DNA of 64,000 bases, from positions 124,001 through 188,000 of the forward strand of contig JAJPKJ010000036.1 of NCBI GenBank assembly GCA_021323755.1, written 5' to 3'. Positions within the stretch are counted from its first letter, which is position 1, and the number at the start of each line of letters is the position of its first letter. Under the pieces are notes generated by a model, which was not told the origin of the DNA, searched no databases, and saw only the letters and a program-made list of their open reading frames with translations. Of the stretch, positions 9,706 to 18,704 are shown in pieces. Position numbers and translations under genes: made by a program. The DNA comes from Chitinophagales bacterium (GTDB taxonomy: Bacteria > Bacteroidota > Bacteroidia > Chitinophagales > Chitinophagaceae).

Positions 9706-9740
9706 GGGGCTGGATTTTCATCCGGGCCCCTTTTTATTTT
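9706..9740. terminator. Bidirectional terminator hairpin
   Basis: GGGGCTGGA (9706-9714) pairs with TCCGGGCCCC (9721-9730) with one bulged G and loop TTTTCA. T5 follows on the plus strand, and A5 precedes it, giving T5 on the minus strand. It may back up the peroxiredoxin terminator. Confidence 0.7.
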
Positions 9741-9755
9741 ACAGCCTGCCTGGAA

Positions 9756-9784
9756 TGATAAAAGCCCCGCTGGTGGCGGAGCTT
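9756..9784 (-). terminator. Terminator of the peroxiredoxin gene
   Basis: AAGCCCCGC (9762-9770) pairs with GCGGAGCTT (9776-9784) with one mismatch. On the minus strand it is followed by TTTTATC. It sits about 35 bp past the peroxiredoxin stop codon. Confidence 0.7.
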
Positions 9785-9817
9785 CGTAGTATGAAAAAGA
9801 AATAGTTCTTTGGATAG

Positions 9818-10453
9818 TTATTTATTTGGTTGCGGGGTGTATCGTAAATATGGCTTAATAATTTTCACCCCTTTAGGAAATTTTTTCTGCGCATCTTCTG
9901 TTGAAACTGCAGGAACAACGATTACATCTTCTCCTTCTTTCCAGTCTGCCGGTGTTGCTACAGAATAATTGGCCGTTAATTGTAATGAATCTATAACACG
10001 CAAAACTTCATGAAAATTTCTTCCTGTTGATGCAGGATAAGTCAATGTAAGCTTCACTTTTTTATCTGGACCGATCACAAATAAAGAACGCACCGTGAAA
10101 GTCTCTGAAGCATTTGGATGGATCATATTGTACAAATTAGCAACTGTTCTTTCCGGATCAGCGATTATCGGAAAATTCACATTTACGTTTTGCGTTTCAT
10201 TTATATCCTTAACCCAACCAAGATGTTTATCCAGAGGATCAACACTGACAGCCAGCACTTTCACATTACGCTTGGCGAACTCTTCCTGTAATAATGCTGT
10301 TTTTCCCAGCTCGGTAGTGCAAACTGGTGTATAATCTGCGGGGTGAGAAAATAAAATACCCCAACCATTACCTAGATATTCGTAGAAATCAATATCCCCG
10401 GCTGTCGTTTTAGCCTGGAAATTAGGCGCTATGTCTCCTAAACGTAAACTCAT
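9818..10453 (-). CDS. 1-Cys peroxiredoxin (Prx6 type)
   Basis: 211 residues. Reduces hydrogen peroxide and organic hydroperoxides in the cytosol using a single peroxidatic cysteine. The active-site block PADYTPVCTTE places that cysteine at 45, and the VCTTE form together with the long C-terminal arm (TPADWKEGEDVIVVPAVS) is typical of the Prx6 subgroup rather than 2-Cys AhpC. Monocistronic: its own promoter lies 48 bp upstream and a terminator follows. Confidence 0.9.
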   Translation of the reverse strand: MSLRLGDIAPNFQAKTTAGDIDFYEYLGNGWGILFSHPADYTPVCTTELGKTALLQEEFAKRNVKVLAVSVDPLDKHLGWVKDINETQNVNVNFPIIADPERTVANLYNMIHPNASETFTVRSLFVIGPDKKVKLTLTYPASTGRNFHEVLRVIDSLQLTANYSVATPADWKEGEDVIVVPAVSTEDAQKKFPKGVKIIKPYLRYTPQPNK

Positions 10454-10500
10454 AAATATATTTTTTTAAAGTTAAAAAACAGTTTTTAAAAATAGGGCTA

Positions 10501-10533
10501 CAAAGATATTCATTCCCTACCAATATTATAGAC
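10501..10533 (-). promoter_or_regulatory. Promoter of the peroxiredoxin gene
   Basis: On the minus strand, TTG (10533-10531), 22 bp, then TATCTTTG (10508-10501), an exact TAnnTTTG match. The transcript would start near 10494, about 40 nt before the ATG. Confidence 0.5.
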
Positions 10534-10547
10534 TAAATTAAAAAAAA

Positions 10548-11699
10548 CTATATACAAGCAGCTTTCGAGATGGAATCTTTACCAAACCGGTTCTTTACCT
10601 CGTCGATCGTTTTATATAAAGCATTCTTTTTCTCGGTGTCATCAAATAAGTCTGCCTGAACAGCCTCATCGGTCAAATGGCTGAGTCTTACACCAACCAG
10701 GCGAACGGGCTTTTTGCCTTTATATAATTGTCTGAATAGTTCTTTTGCTTTACTGATGAGTCTATCATCATAAAAAGTGTGATCGATCGTAGTTTGTTTC
10801 GAAGTCGTTTCAAAATCAGAATATCGGATCTTAACAGAAATACAGCCAGCAATCATATTATCCTGCCTCAGTTCATACGCGATCTTCTCTGTCATGCGGA
10901 TAATTTCAGATAACAAAAAAGAGGTGTCGGTTAGATTTTCAAAAAAAGTATTCTCGGTTGAAATAGATTTTGACTGGCGGGAATGAACTACCTGCCGGGC
11001 ATGTATACCATTTGACTTATTCCATAAATCAAGGCCGTACTTACCAAAATATTTTTCTAATAATTTAACCGGCTGATCGCTGAGATCCTTAATTGTATTG
11101 ATTCCGATCTCGTACATGGCTTTGCAGGTGTGTTTGCCAACACCGGGAATCTTTGCAACGTTCAATGGTGCCAGAAATTCTTTTTCAGAGCCATATGGAA
11201 CATATAGATAGCCATTGGGTTTAGCTTCATCCGTTGCGATCTTTGCAACCAGCTTACTCGAAGCCATTCCAAATGAAATAGGAAGATTTGTTTTTGCAAT
11301 AATTTCTTCCCGCAAATTTATTGTCCACTGATAAGGATCAAAGAACCTATCCATGCCCGTTAGATCAATATAAAATTCATCTACGGACGCTTTCTCGAAT
11401 AAAGGAGCTTTCTCGGCAATGATATCCGTAACCCATTTTGAATATTTCCCGTAGTCATGGTAGGAGCCATTGACCACGATCGCATGAGGACACAAGCGCA
11501 TCGCCGTTTTCATGGGCATAGCAGAATGAACCCCATATTTTCTTGCTTCATAACTGCATGCAGACACTACTCCCCGCTCATTATGCCCGCCAACAATCAA
11601 GGCTTTGCCTTTTAGTGAAGGGTTATTCAAGCACTCTACGGACACAAAAAAAGCATCCAGATCAAAATGCGCAATTATTCTTTGTTTATTATCTGCCAT
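10548..11699 (-). CDS. dinB: DNA polymerase IV (Y-family translesion polymerase)
   Basis: 383 residues. Error-prone polymerase that bypasses lesions and stalled forks. Catalytic motifs are intact: DLDAFFVSVE with Asp13, and SVDEFYIDLTG with Asp107 and Glu108. The fingers/palm (VSACSYEARKYGV), the helix-hairpin-helix thumb (VAKIPGVGKHTCKAMYEIGI) and the little-finger domain (residues 245-355) follow in order. No LexA-type box was recognised upstream. A small unknown gene is transcribed divergently. Confidence 0.92.
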   Translation of the reverse strand: MADNKQRIIAHFDLDAFFVSVECLNNPSLKGKALIVGGHNERGVVSACSYEARKYGVHSAMPMKTAMRLCPHAIVVNGSYHDYGKYSKWVTDIIAEKAPLFEKASVDEFYIDLTGMDRFFDPYQWTINLREEIIAKTNLPISFGMASSKLVAKIATDEAKPNGYLYVPYGSEKEFLAPLNVAKIPGVGKHTCKAMYEIGINTIKDLSDQPVKLLEKYFGKYGLDLWNKSNGIHARQVVHSRQSKSISTENTFFENLTDTSFLLSEIIRMTEKIAYELRQDNMIAGCISVKIRYSDFETTSKQTTIDHTFYDDRLISKAKELFRQLYKGKKPVRLVGVRLSHLTDEAVQADLFDDTEKKNALYKTIDEVKNRFGKDSISKAACI

Positions 11700-11777
11700 A
11701 AAATATTCATTATAAATATACTAATTTTTTTAGTACAAAAATTCCAGGATAACTTAAAAAAATCTATTTTTAATATT

Positions 11778-12248
11778 ATGGAATGGTTAACGACAGGCAT
11801 ATCGCAATTAAAGGACCTGATTTCTTTTCTTCATAAAAAGTCGAAGACCAATGATGTACTGAAAAAGCATATCATTATTGAATTGCGGGACAACCTGAAC
11901 GTTTTCAGGAACGCTTTTATCAATGATGTTCCCTACGATAATCTGGTTGAACTTTTGCAAAACAACGCTTACCAGGATGCCATTAAGAATAGTTTTTCAT
12001 TTAGGAAATTGAGAAATGGCGCAATTGAAGCAAGACATGTATTTGAAGAAAGGAATAAAAGATACATTGGCTGGACAGTAGAAAAACTAGCCGATAAAAT
12101 TGACGAGAAAATCGTTGAATTGAAAAATATAAAGAAATTAAATGGAGGCTCTTTCAAGAATATTAAGAACGATATTCCACAGATGGTCAGTAATCTTTAT
12201 TATCGAATGAAGTTAATGGCAGATTTTATCAAATCCGGCTCTCATTGA
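11778..12248 (+). CDS. Hypothetical helical protein
   Basis: 156 residues from the ATG at 11778 (MEWLTTGISQ). An upstream start at 11667 would overlap the dinB start and add 37 residues of unlikely composition. No signal peptide or transmembrane segment is seen; the sequence is rich in charged helices (LKKHIIIELRDNLNVF, LADKIDEKIVELKNIKK). I recognise no family. Its 3' end overlaps the convergent rimM gene by 7 bp. Confidence 0.6.
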   Translation: MEWLTTGISQLKDLISFLHKKSKTNDVLKKHIIIELRDNLNVFRNAFINDVPYDNLVELLQNNAYQDAIKNSFSFRKLRNGAIEARHVFEERNKRYIGWTVEKLADKIDEKIVELKNIKKLNGGSFKNIKNDIPQMVSNLYYRMKLMADFIKSGSH

Positions 12249-12757
12249 TAAATATCAAGCAATCCATCCGGAAGGACGACATGGACCTGTTTATTTTTTT
12301 TATCAATTTTTTTTAGGGTTTCATCGTGCAGGGGAATCAGCGCTTCATTATTTTTGATAAAAATCTTACACAACAACTGGTGTGGAAGTTCAATCACTTC
12401 CACGATCTCTCCCAGATCAACTCCTTCATCCAGCAAATGAAATCCCACAAAAGAGGCCGGCGCCGTTGAATGCACATATTTATGAAAATCAGCATCGGTG
12501 ATCCACACTTCTTTTTTCAGGATCTTTTCTGCTATTTCTTTTGAATCAATTCCTTCTAATTTAATATATACCTCATTTTCACTCTTGATTTTTATCTGTT
12601 GAATGAAATAGGGAAACATCGCATCTTCCTTATTACTCAAAAAAATAGTTTCTAACCCCTTAAGGGAAGTTTTCTTCCCAAAATGATGTTGTAAAACGAC
12701 ATCGCCTTTAAATCCATAAACGGCGACCAATTTTCCTATGTTCCTGTATTCGTTCAT
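12242..12757 (-). CDS. rimM: Ribosome maturation factor RimM
   Basis: 171 residues. Binds S19 and helps process and assemble the 16S rRNA 3' domain of the 30S subunit. The N-terminal RimM barrel has IGKLVAVYGFKGDV, and the C-terminal PRC-barrel domain has VGFHLLDEGVDLGEIVEV and ends LPDGLLDIY, typical of the family. It lies 66 bp downstream of rpsP, the usual partner, with a terminator-like hairpin between. The common third gene trmD is not adjacent. Confidence 0.9.
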   Translation of the reverse strand: MNEYRNIGKLVAVYGFKGDVVLQHHFGKKTSLKGLETIFLSNKEDAMFPYFIQQIKIKSENEVYIKLEGIDSKEIAEKILKKEVWITDADFHKYVHSTAPASFVGFHLLDEGVDLGEIVEVIELPHQLLCKIFIKNNEALIPLHDETLKKIDKKNKQVHVVLPDGLLDIYQ

Positions 12758-12764
12758 TCAATAA

Positions 12765-12796
12765 TAAAAATCCCGATGAATGGCTTCACCGGGATT
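12765..12796 (-). terminator. Intercistronic terminator between rpsP and rimM
   Basis: AATCCCG (12769-12775) pairs with CGGGATT (12790-12796); an inner TGAA/TTCA helix extends the stem past one mismatch, with a 4-nt loop. On the minus strand TTTTTATTATT follows. It would let only a fraction of transcripts continue into rimM. Confidence 0.75.
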
Positions 12797-12823
12797 ATCA
12801 GTTCATTTGATCAGTTTAAAAAA

Positions 12824-13270
12824 TTATTCTGCTCCAACCTCTCCATCTTCTTTCTTTTCAACGCGTCTCACAGGAGGCTGACTTCTTTTTACAAATCTTG
12901 ACTTACGATGGTCTTCCTGGCGTTTCTTCAATTGCACTTCATGTTCTGAATGCCATTTCTGAAACTTTTCCATTGCCGCCGCGTCATCGAATAAACCCAA
13001 TTTTACGCCACGCAATAAATGCTTAAGATACAGAACGCCTTTATATGATAATATACGGCGAACAGTATCGGTGGGTTGAGCGCCTTTATGCAACCAATCG
13101 AGCGCTTTTTGACGGTCTAACTGAACTGCTGCAGGAACGATTAAGGGATTATACGTACCGATTTTTTGGATGAATTTCCCGTCTCTGGGAGCGCGGGCAT
13201 CGGCTACTACAATAAAATAAAAAGGTCTTTTTTTAGACCCATGTCTCTGAAGTCTGATTTTTACTGGCAT
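12824..13270 (-). CDS. rpsP: 30S ribosomal protein S16
   Basis: 148 residues, longer than the roughly 80 of E. coli because of a charged C-terminal tail ([16 protein letters not shown]... ending in acidic residues), as is common in Bacteroidota. The core [34 protein letters not shown] is unmistakable. S16 is an early-binding structural protein of the 30S subunit. A consensus promoter lies 52 bp upstream, and rimM follows after an attenuating hairpin. Confidence 0.95.
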   Translation of the reverse strand: MPVKIRLQRHGSKKRPFYFIVVADARAPRDGKFIQKIGTYNPLIVPAAVQLDRQKALDWLHKGAQPTDTVRRILSYKGVLYLKHLLRGVKLGLFDDAAAMEKFQKWHSEHEVQLKKRQEDHRKSRFVKRSQPPVRRVEKKEDGEVGAE

Positions 13271-13321
13271 CTTAAATAGATATTTAAATGCGTTAATTAA
13301 TAAGGTTAATTTTTAGGAATG

Positions 13322-13352
13322 CAAAGGTAATAAACCCATTGAACTACTCAAA
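13322..13352 (-). promoter_or_regulatory. Consensus promoter of rpsP-rimM
   Basis: On the minus strand, TTTG (13352-13349), exactly 19 bp, then TACCTTTG (13329-13322). This is a textbook match to the Bacteroidota -33/-7 consensus, with a leader of about 45 nt before rpsP. Confidence 0.75.
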
Positions 13353-13412
13353 ATTAATACATCGCGAACGAAAGCAATAATATTAAGAGCATTTTTTTAT
13401 CAACGGATGAAA

Positions 13413-14735
13413 TCATCTTTTCCCCAATCCAAAACGTCCACCAACGGGCATTTTGTTCATTGTTTTCATCATTTGTTTCATTTGGTCGAACTGCTTCATA
13501 AAAGCGTTTATTTCAGTCAAATCCTTCCCGCTTCCGGCGGCAATTCTTTTCCTGCGGCTTTGATCGATTACATCAGGATTGGCACGTTCCATGGGCGTCA
13601 TAGAGTTGATCATGGCCTCAATTCCTTTAAAGGAATCATTGCTAACGTCAATATCTTTTATTGATTTACCAACTCCCGGAATCATTCCCAACAAATCTTT
13701 GATATTTCCCATCTTTTTTATCTGTTCCAACTGCTGTTTGAAATCTTCAAAATCAAATTGATTTTTCCGGATCTTCTTTTCGAGTTTCTTGGCTTGTTCT
13801 TCATCAAATTGTGCCTGTGCTTTTTCAACTAATGTGGTGATATCACCCATGCCCAAAATACGCTGCGCCATTCTGTCCGGATAGAAAACATCTAAGGTGT
13901 CTAATTTCTCACCGGTACTAACAAACTTAATTGGTTTTTCAACGGTATATTTAATAGAAAGCGCTGCACCGCCACGAGTGTCGCCATCCAATTTCGTTAA
14001 TACAACTCCAGAGAAATTAAGACGCTCATTAAACGCTTTTGCCGTATTGACCGCATCCTGGCCTGTCATCGAATCAACAACAAATAAGATTTCCTGCGGA
14101 TTTACCGAAGACTTGATATTTGCCACTTCTGTCATCATCATTTCATCAATGGCTAATCGTCCTGCAGTATCAATAATCACCACATTTTTATTCCTGCTGC
14201 GGGCTTCTTTAACCGCATTCTGTGCTATTTGAACCGCATCTTTATTTTCAGGCTCATTATAAACGTCTACCCCGATCTGTTCGCCCAGGACTTTCAATTG
14301 TTCAATTGCCGCAGGACGATAAATATCGGCAGCAACCAATAATGGGGATAATCCTTTTTTTGTTTTGAGATAATTGGCGAGCTTTCCGCTGAATGTTGTT
14401 TTTCCACTACCCTGCAGTCCCGCAATCAGTATTACGGCAGGATTACCTTTTGCATTGAATTCAGTTTCACTGCCACCCATTAATTCAGCCAACTCATCCT
14501 TTACGATCTTGATCATTAACTGTCCCGGACTCACGGCAGTAAGCACTTTTTGACCTAATGCTTTTTCTTTGATCGTGTCGGTAAATTCTTTTGCGATTTT
14601 ATAATTCACGTCTGCGTCAATAAGCGCACGACGAATATCTTTAATGGTGGCAGCAATATTTAATTCGGTAATTCTTCCCTCACCTTTTATTTGTTTAAAC
14701 GCCGATTCAAGCCGATCTGATAAATTCTCAAACAT
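13413..14735 (-). CDS. ffh: Signal recognition particle protein Ffh
   Basis: 440 residues. The SRP GTPase binds signal sequences on the ribosome and delivers nascent membrane proteins to FtsY. Domains in order: N helical bundle; G domain with the P-loop GLQGSGKTT (106-114), DTAGR and TKLDGDTRGG; and the M domain from about residue 300, with MGNIKDLLGMIPG, RRKRIAAGSG and a methionine-rich tail (FDQMKQMMKTMNKMP). Single-gene unit between the sigma factor and rpsP. Confidence 0.95.
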   Translation of the reverse strand: MFENLSDRLESAFKQIKGEGRITELNIAATIKDIRRALIDADVNYKIAKEFTDTIKEKALGQKVLTAVSPGQLMIKIVKDELAELMGGSETEFNAKGNPAVILIAGLQGSGKTTFSGKLANYLKTKKGLSPLLVAADIYRPAAIEQLKVLGEQIGVDVYNEPENKDAVQIAQNAVKEARSRNKNVVIIDTAGRLAIDEMMMTEVANIKSSVNPQEILFVVDSMTGQDAVNTAKAFNERLNFSGVVLTKLDGDTRGGAALSIKYTVEKPIKFVSTGEKLDTLDVFYPDRMAQRILGMGDITTLVEKAQAQFDEEQAKKLEKKIRKNQFDFEDFKQQLEQIKKMGNIKDLLGMIPGVGKSIKDIDVSNDSFKGIEAMINSMTPMERANPDVIDQSRRKRIAAGSGKDLTEINAFMKQFDQMKQMMKTMNKMPVGGRFGLGKR

Positions 14736-14765
14736 GATCTATGATTTTACATTTCTTCAAGTACG

Positions 14766-14809
14766 CATAAAAAAACAAAGTGAATATAATTTGAGATCAT
14801 ATTCACTTT
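14766..14809 (-). terminator. Terminator of the sigma factor gene
   Basis: A perfect 11-bp stem AAAGTGAATAT (14777-14787) and ATATTCACTTT (14799-14809) with an 11-nt loop. On the minus strand it is followed by G and T7. It lies about 60 bp after the sigma-factor stop and upstream of ffh. Confidence 0.8.
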
Positions 14810-14870
14810 AAAGAATCGCAAATTTATGAAAATGGAGTAAAAGTTTATTGATGTTGTGCTTATGTTTTTA

Positions 14871-15740
14871 TTAAATTCCTAAAAAAGTTCTTAAAGATTC
14901 AGAACGAGTGTTGGTTCTGAGTTTCGTGATCGCTTTATCCTTAATCTGGCGCACACGTTCACGGGTCAGGTTGAATCTTTCACCGATGTCTTCCAAACTC
15001 ATCGGATGATCAATTCCAATTCCAAAGAAAAAGCAGATGACTTCTTTCTGGCGTTCAGTGAGGCTTTTCAGCGACCTGTCTATTTCCTGTTTCAGCGATT
15101 CATCGTGTTCGATATTCTTTTCCGCGCGTTCTGCATTCGGATTTTCCATCACGTCGATCAATGTACTGTCTTCTCCTTCAGATAAAGGGGTATCTACACT
15201 AACATGACGGGCTGATATGCCCAGGGTTGAAGAGACTTCATCGATATCCATGTCTAGTATTTCTGCCAATTCTTCTGCAGAAGGCTCGCGTTCAAATTCT
15301 TGTTCAAGTTGCGAATACGCCTTTTGGATCCGATTGGTCAGTCCCACTTTATTTAAAGGAAGACGAACAATTCTAGATTGTTCGGCTAAAGCCTGAAGAA
15401 TGCTTTGACGGATCCACCATACAGCATAAGAGATGAATTTAAAGCCGCGGGTTTCATCGAAACGCTGCGCTGCCTTGATTAATCCAAGATTGCCCTCATT
15501 AATTAAGTCTGGAAGTGAAAGTCCCTGATTTTGGTACTGTTTGGAAACAGACACCACGAATCGAAGATTTGCCTTGGTAAGTTTTTCAAGAGCCTTTTGG
15601 TCGCCTTGTTTTATGCGGACTGCAAGCTTTACTTCTTCTTCCGGTCCGATCAATTCAACTTTTCCGATTTCCTGGAGGTACTTTTCTAAACTCTGTGATT
15701 CACGATTAGTAATACTTTTCGTGATTTTGAGTTGACGCAT
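14871..15740 (-). CDS. rpoD: Primary sigma factor (RpoD/SigA, short Bacteroidota form)
   Basis: 289 residues from the ATG at 15740 ([10 protein letters not shown]), preferred over an ATG two codons upstream because the Bacteroidota protein typically begins this way. Region 1.2 ([15 protein letters not shown]), region 2 ([50 protein letters not shown]), region 3 and region 4.2 ([25 protein letters not shown]) are all present, while the long 1.1 region of proteobacterial RpoD is absent. This factor recognises the TTTG / TAnnTTTG promoters noted elsewhere in the window. Confidence 0.93.
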   Translation of the reverse strand: MRQLKITKSITNRESQSLEKYLQEIGKVELIGPEEEVKLAVRIKQGDQKALEKLTKANLRFVVSVSKQYQNQGLSLPDLINEGNLGLIKAAQRFDETRGFKFISYAVWWIRQSILQALAEQSRIVRLPLNKVGLTNRIQKAYSQLEQEFEREPSAEELAEILDMDIDEVSSTLGISARHVSVDTPLSEGEDSTLIDVMENPNAERAEKNIEHDESLKQEIDRSLKSLTERQKEVICFFFGIGIDHPMSLEDIGERFNLTRERVRQIKDKAITKLRTNTRSESLRTFLGI

Positions 15741-15746
15741 ACTCAT

Positions 15747-16150
15747 AGGTGAGCCGTTTTAAAGGGTTTAAATTAAATATTCAGTTATTCAATGGATTAT
15801 GTGATAATTAAAAACGCACAATTGAATGATTTCTTATGCAATTTTTTAAATAATCTGTGCACATCATTCAAGTGGATAGGTAATTTAAGGGTTTTATGGG
15901 TTACTAACAAAAAAAATTTTTATAATCAGTTGGTAGTCAGCCACGTTAGGTCTTAATTGCTTCAAAGTCAAGGTTATATTAATGGTAATATGAAGAAAAA
16001 AATTTTGATGGTTCAAATATTTCTTTATTATTGCACGTCATGTTTTCAATTTAAAAGTTGAGACAATTTTAATTACTGGTAAGCTGATGATGATAATATC
16101 ACCAAAAAATTTACCGGAATGTTTGATAAAAAGATTCAATTGATTTGTTG
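15747..16150. other. Long AT-rich intergenic region upstream of rpoD
   Basis: About 400 bp between the divergent sigma-factor and START-like genes with no open frame I would support. It holds one small AT-only hairpin (ATATTA-ATGG-TAATAT, 15976-15991). I could not place a consensus -7 element for either gene. Confidence 0.4.
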
Positions 16151-16531
16151 ATGAGCAAAAAACAATTATTTACGTTAGAGTATCCGGTAAGATGTTCTCC
16201 GTCTATTTTATATGAATTCTTAAGTAGTCCTTCAGGTTTGCAAGAATGGTTTGCCGACAAGGTTGATGAACGCGATAATGTATTCAGTTTTTCATGGAAC
16301 GGTTCGGTAGATAAGGCCGAAGTGCTAGAAACAGAATTGGAGAAATTCATTCGCTTTCACTGGACGCATGCACCAAAAGATGAATTTTTTGAATTTAGAA
16401 TTGAGAAGTCAGAAGTTACCAATCAAACCATTTTGATCATAAAAGATTTTGCCGATAAAAAAGATATAAAAGATCAAAGCCAATTATGGGGCTCGCAAGT
16501 AAAGGATCTTTTTCACCGCCTTGGCAATTAG
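16151..16531 (+). CDS. START-like domain protein
   Basis: 126 residues from the ATG at 16151; two TTG codons just upstream are not needed. The sequence MSKKQLFTLEYPVRCSPSILYEFLSSPSGLQEWFADKVD is the start of a START/SRPBCC-like domain conserved across Bacteroidota, which forms a helix-grip fold around a hydrophobic cavity. Ligand and role are unknown. Cytosolic, with no signal peptide. Its last 4 bp overlap the end of the convergent gene on the minus strand. Confidence 0.8.
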   Translation: MSKKQLFTLEYPVRCSPSILYEFLSSPSGLQEWFADKVDERDNVFSFSWNGSVDKAEVLETELEKFIRFHWTHAPKDEFFEFRIEKSEVTNQTILIIKDFADKKDIKDQSQLWGSQVKDLFHRLGN

Positions 16532-17133
16532 TGTTGGAGCGACCGCATCAATACTTCATAGAAATTCAACAATAATTTTTCAGCATCGTTCCACTGGTTC
16601 AGGTTTATTTTTGCAGAGAGCTTGCTAAATGAAGCCTGCAACAAATATTTTTGAATTACTAAATCGCTTGCTTCATTCAAGAAAATGTAATTGTGGGTAT
16701 CAATATTGTGGTGCCATTCGTCTTCGGTAATATTCAGATAAAAAAGATTATTCCCCAGATACCTGATATTACTTTTCAGCGCATCATTGAAAAGGTTTTT
16801 GAATTCGCCTTTTACATGCAGGGTAATACTGAAATAATTCGCCCACCAAAATAGTACCCGGATGGCAAAAATATTTTCTTTTGTAAAAAACCGTGGGTAG
16901 TCCAGCATTACATAAGGCAATCCTTTATAATTTTCTCCTTTGTAGATTTTGGGTGTCGTTTGGGAAATTTGTTGCGGTAATGAAAATTGTCGAGTTATAT
17001 TTTTCATTTCTTCGGCCAAGGAACCAAACAAAGAATAGACCTTTTCTATAATGATATTCTTTGTTAAAATCCACTCGCCGTTTTGCACCAATAATAATTC
17101 GTCTGCCGAAAGCTGTATTTTTGCTTTATTCAT
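16528..17133 (-). CDS. Conserved hypothetical protein
   Basis: 201 residues, no signal peptide or clear transmembrane segment. It starts MNKAKIQLSADELLLVQNGEWILTK and contains a tryptophan-rich stretch (FAIRVLFWWANYFSITLH) and a His/Asp patch (EDEWHHNIDTHNY). I do not recognise a named family. It is divergent from the LptF/G gene (36-bp gap) and converges on the START-like gene, so it probably forms its own unit. Confidence 0.65.
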   Translation of the reverse strand: MNKAKIQLSADELLLVQNGEWILTKNIIIEKVYSLFGSLAEEMKNITRQFSLPQQISQTTPKIYKGENYKGLPYVMLDYPRFFTKENIFAIRVLFWWANYFSITLHVKGEFKNLFNDALKSNIRYLGNNLFYLNITEDEWHHNIDTHNYIFLNEASDLVIQKYLLQASFSKLSAKINLNQWNDAEKLLLNFYEVLMRSLQH

Positions 17134-17169
17134 TCGCTAAAGTTATTATCATTTCAGAAAGTATAACGC

Positions 17170-18633
17170 GTGATAAAAAAATTAGACAAACTTATTGTTC
17201 AATCATTTGTAGGTCCTTTCATTGCCACTTTCTTTATTACTTTATTTGTGCTGGTACTTCAATTTTTTTGGCTTTGGATAGATGATTTTGTCGGCAAAGG
17301 TTTGGATACCATCACCATCGCCAAATTCATCGTGTATGTTTCAGCAACGCTTATTCCGCTGGCATTGCCACTTGCCGTTTTATTATCTTCTATAATGACA
17401 TTTGGCAATCTTGGAGAAAGATTTGAACTCGTAGCCATTAAATCTGCCGGCATCTCGCTGCTTCGTTTTATGATGCCTTTGTTTGTTGTTTGCATTTTTA
17501 TTTGCGGCATTTCTTTCTTATTCAACAACTATATCAACCCCGTTGTGAATTTAAAAATGCAAACGCTGCGATATGATATCATTGTTGCAAAACCTGCATT
17601 TGATATTAAAGAAGGTGTGTTTTATGATAAGATCGATGGTTATGTTATCAAGATCGGTAAAAAAGAAAAAGACAATTCAACCATAGAAAACGTAATCATT
17701 TACGAACAGCCGACAAGCGCCAATTCACTGCAGGATAATATCATTATTGCAGATAAAGGAAAGATGCGCGTAACGCCGGATAATTTTCTGGAATTCGATT
17801 TGCAAAACGGATCCTTATACCAGGAAACCGGGCAACACATGACGACCAACACGGAATATATACGGGTTGGATTTAAATATTATCGAAAAGTTTTTGATCT
17901 CAGCTCGTTTAAATTGAGCAGAAGTAATGACAATACTTTTAAGAATAATTATCAGATGCTTAACATCAGGCAATTGAGCATAACCATTGATTCTTTGAAG
18001 AAAAAGGACAATGAATATATCAATAGCACCAATAATAGCATGCAGTTGCAATTGAGTTTCCCAAAATATCTCGATTCAAACTGGAAAATAAATGCGCAAC
18101 AGAACAGTAAAGCAAAATCGTTTAAAGATCTGATACCAGACAGTGTGCAATCTGCCGTCAATAACAGGGGATCATCAGTGGTAAACAGTATCCGGAACAC
18201 TTTTGATCAGAACGATCTGGTATTTACCAGTGAACAAAAAGAATTGCGTCTGCATCAGATCGCATGGCATGAAAAGTTAACCATGTCTTTAGCATGCCTG
18301 GTCTTGTTCCTGATAGGTGCACCTTTGGGTTCAATCATTAGAAAGGGCGGAGTCGGACTCCCCCTGGTTTTTGCCGTTGTGTTTTTTGTTATATTTTATT
18401 TGCTTAATAACTATGGAACAAAATTCGTCAAGCAAGATGTATTAACGCCAATAGGCGGAATGTGGATGGCAACCTATATTCTTTTACCGATCGGAATATT
18501 TCTTACTTACAAAGCCTTACACGATTCGCAAATATTCAACAAGGAATCCTATTCGCGCGCATTAAAAAGAATAAAGCTTCTTTGGCAGCGATTACAAAAT
18601 AAATCAGGCGCTGATCATCAATCACCAGCCTGA
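17170..18633 (+). CDS. LptF/LptG family permease (YjgP/YjgQ)
   Basis: 487 residues from a GTG start. Transmembrane half of the LptB2FG exporter that extracts lipopolysaccharide from the inner membrane and feeds it into the Lpt bridge. Three N-terminal helices (residues 13-36, 53-76, 97-120) carry LDKLIVQSFVGPFIATF and ERFELVAIKSAGIS, then a large periplasmic beta-jellyroll domain (about 130-370, longer than in E. coli and with an Asn/Ser-rich insert), then three C-terminal helices (MSLACLVLFLIGAPLGSIIRKGG). Whether it corresponds to LptF or LptG cannot be decided; Bacteroidota often encode the two in separate loci. Confidence 0.88.
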   Translation: MIKKLDKLIVQSFVGPFIATFFITLFVLVLQFFWLWIDDFVGKGLDTITIAKFIVYVSATLIPLALPLAVLLSSIMTFGNLGERFELVAIKSAGISLLRFMMPLFVVCIFICGISFLFNNYINPVVNLKMQTLRYDIIVAKPAFDIKEGVFYDKIDGYVIKIGKKEKDNSTIENVIIYEQPTSANSLQDNIIIADKGKMRVTPDNFLEFDLQNGSLYQETGQHMTTNTEYIRVGFKYYRKVFDLSSFKLSRSNDNTFKNNYQMLNIRQLSITIDSLKKKDNEYINSTNNSMQLQLSFPKYLDSNWKINAQQNSKAKSFKDLIPDSVQSAVNNRGSSVVNSIRNTFDQNDLVFTSEQKELRLHQIAWHEKLTMSLACLVLFLIGAPLGSIIRKGGVGLPLVFAVVFFVIFYLLNNYGTKFVKQDVLTPIGGMWMATYILLPIGIFLTYKALHDSQIFNKESYSRALKRIKLLWQRLQNKSGADHQSPA

Positions 18634-18680
18634 TTCACAGATTATCATCTTAACAATAATAAATAATAGTTTTTGTTATC

Positions 18681-18688
18681 TACTTTTG
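18681..18688 (+). promoter_or_regulatory. Candidate -7 element of the CDF transporter gene
   Basis: TACTTTTG matches TAnnTTTG. No good -33 element is seen at the expected distance. It would give a leader of roughly 10 nt before the TTG start. Confidence 0.3.
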
Positions 18689-18704
18689 TCCAAATTTTTT
18701 TTAA

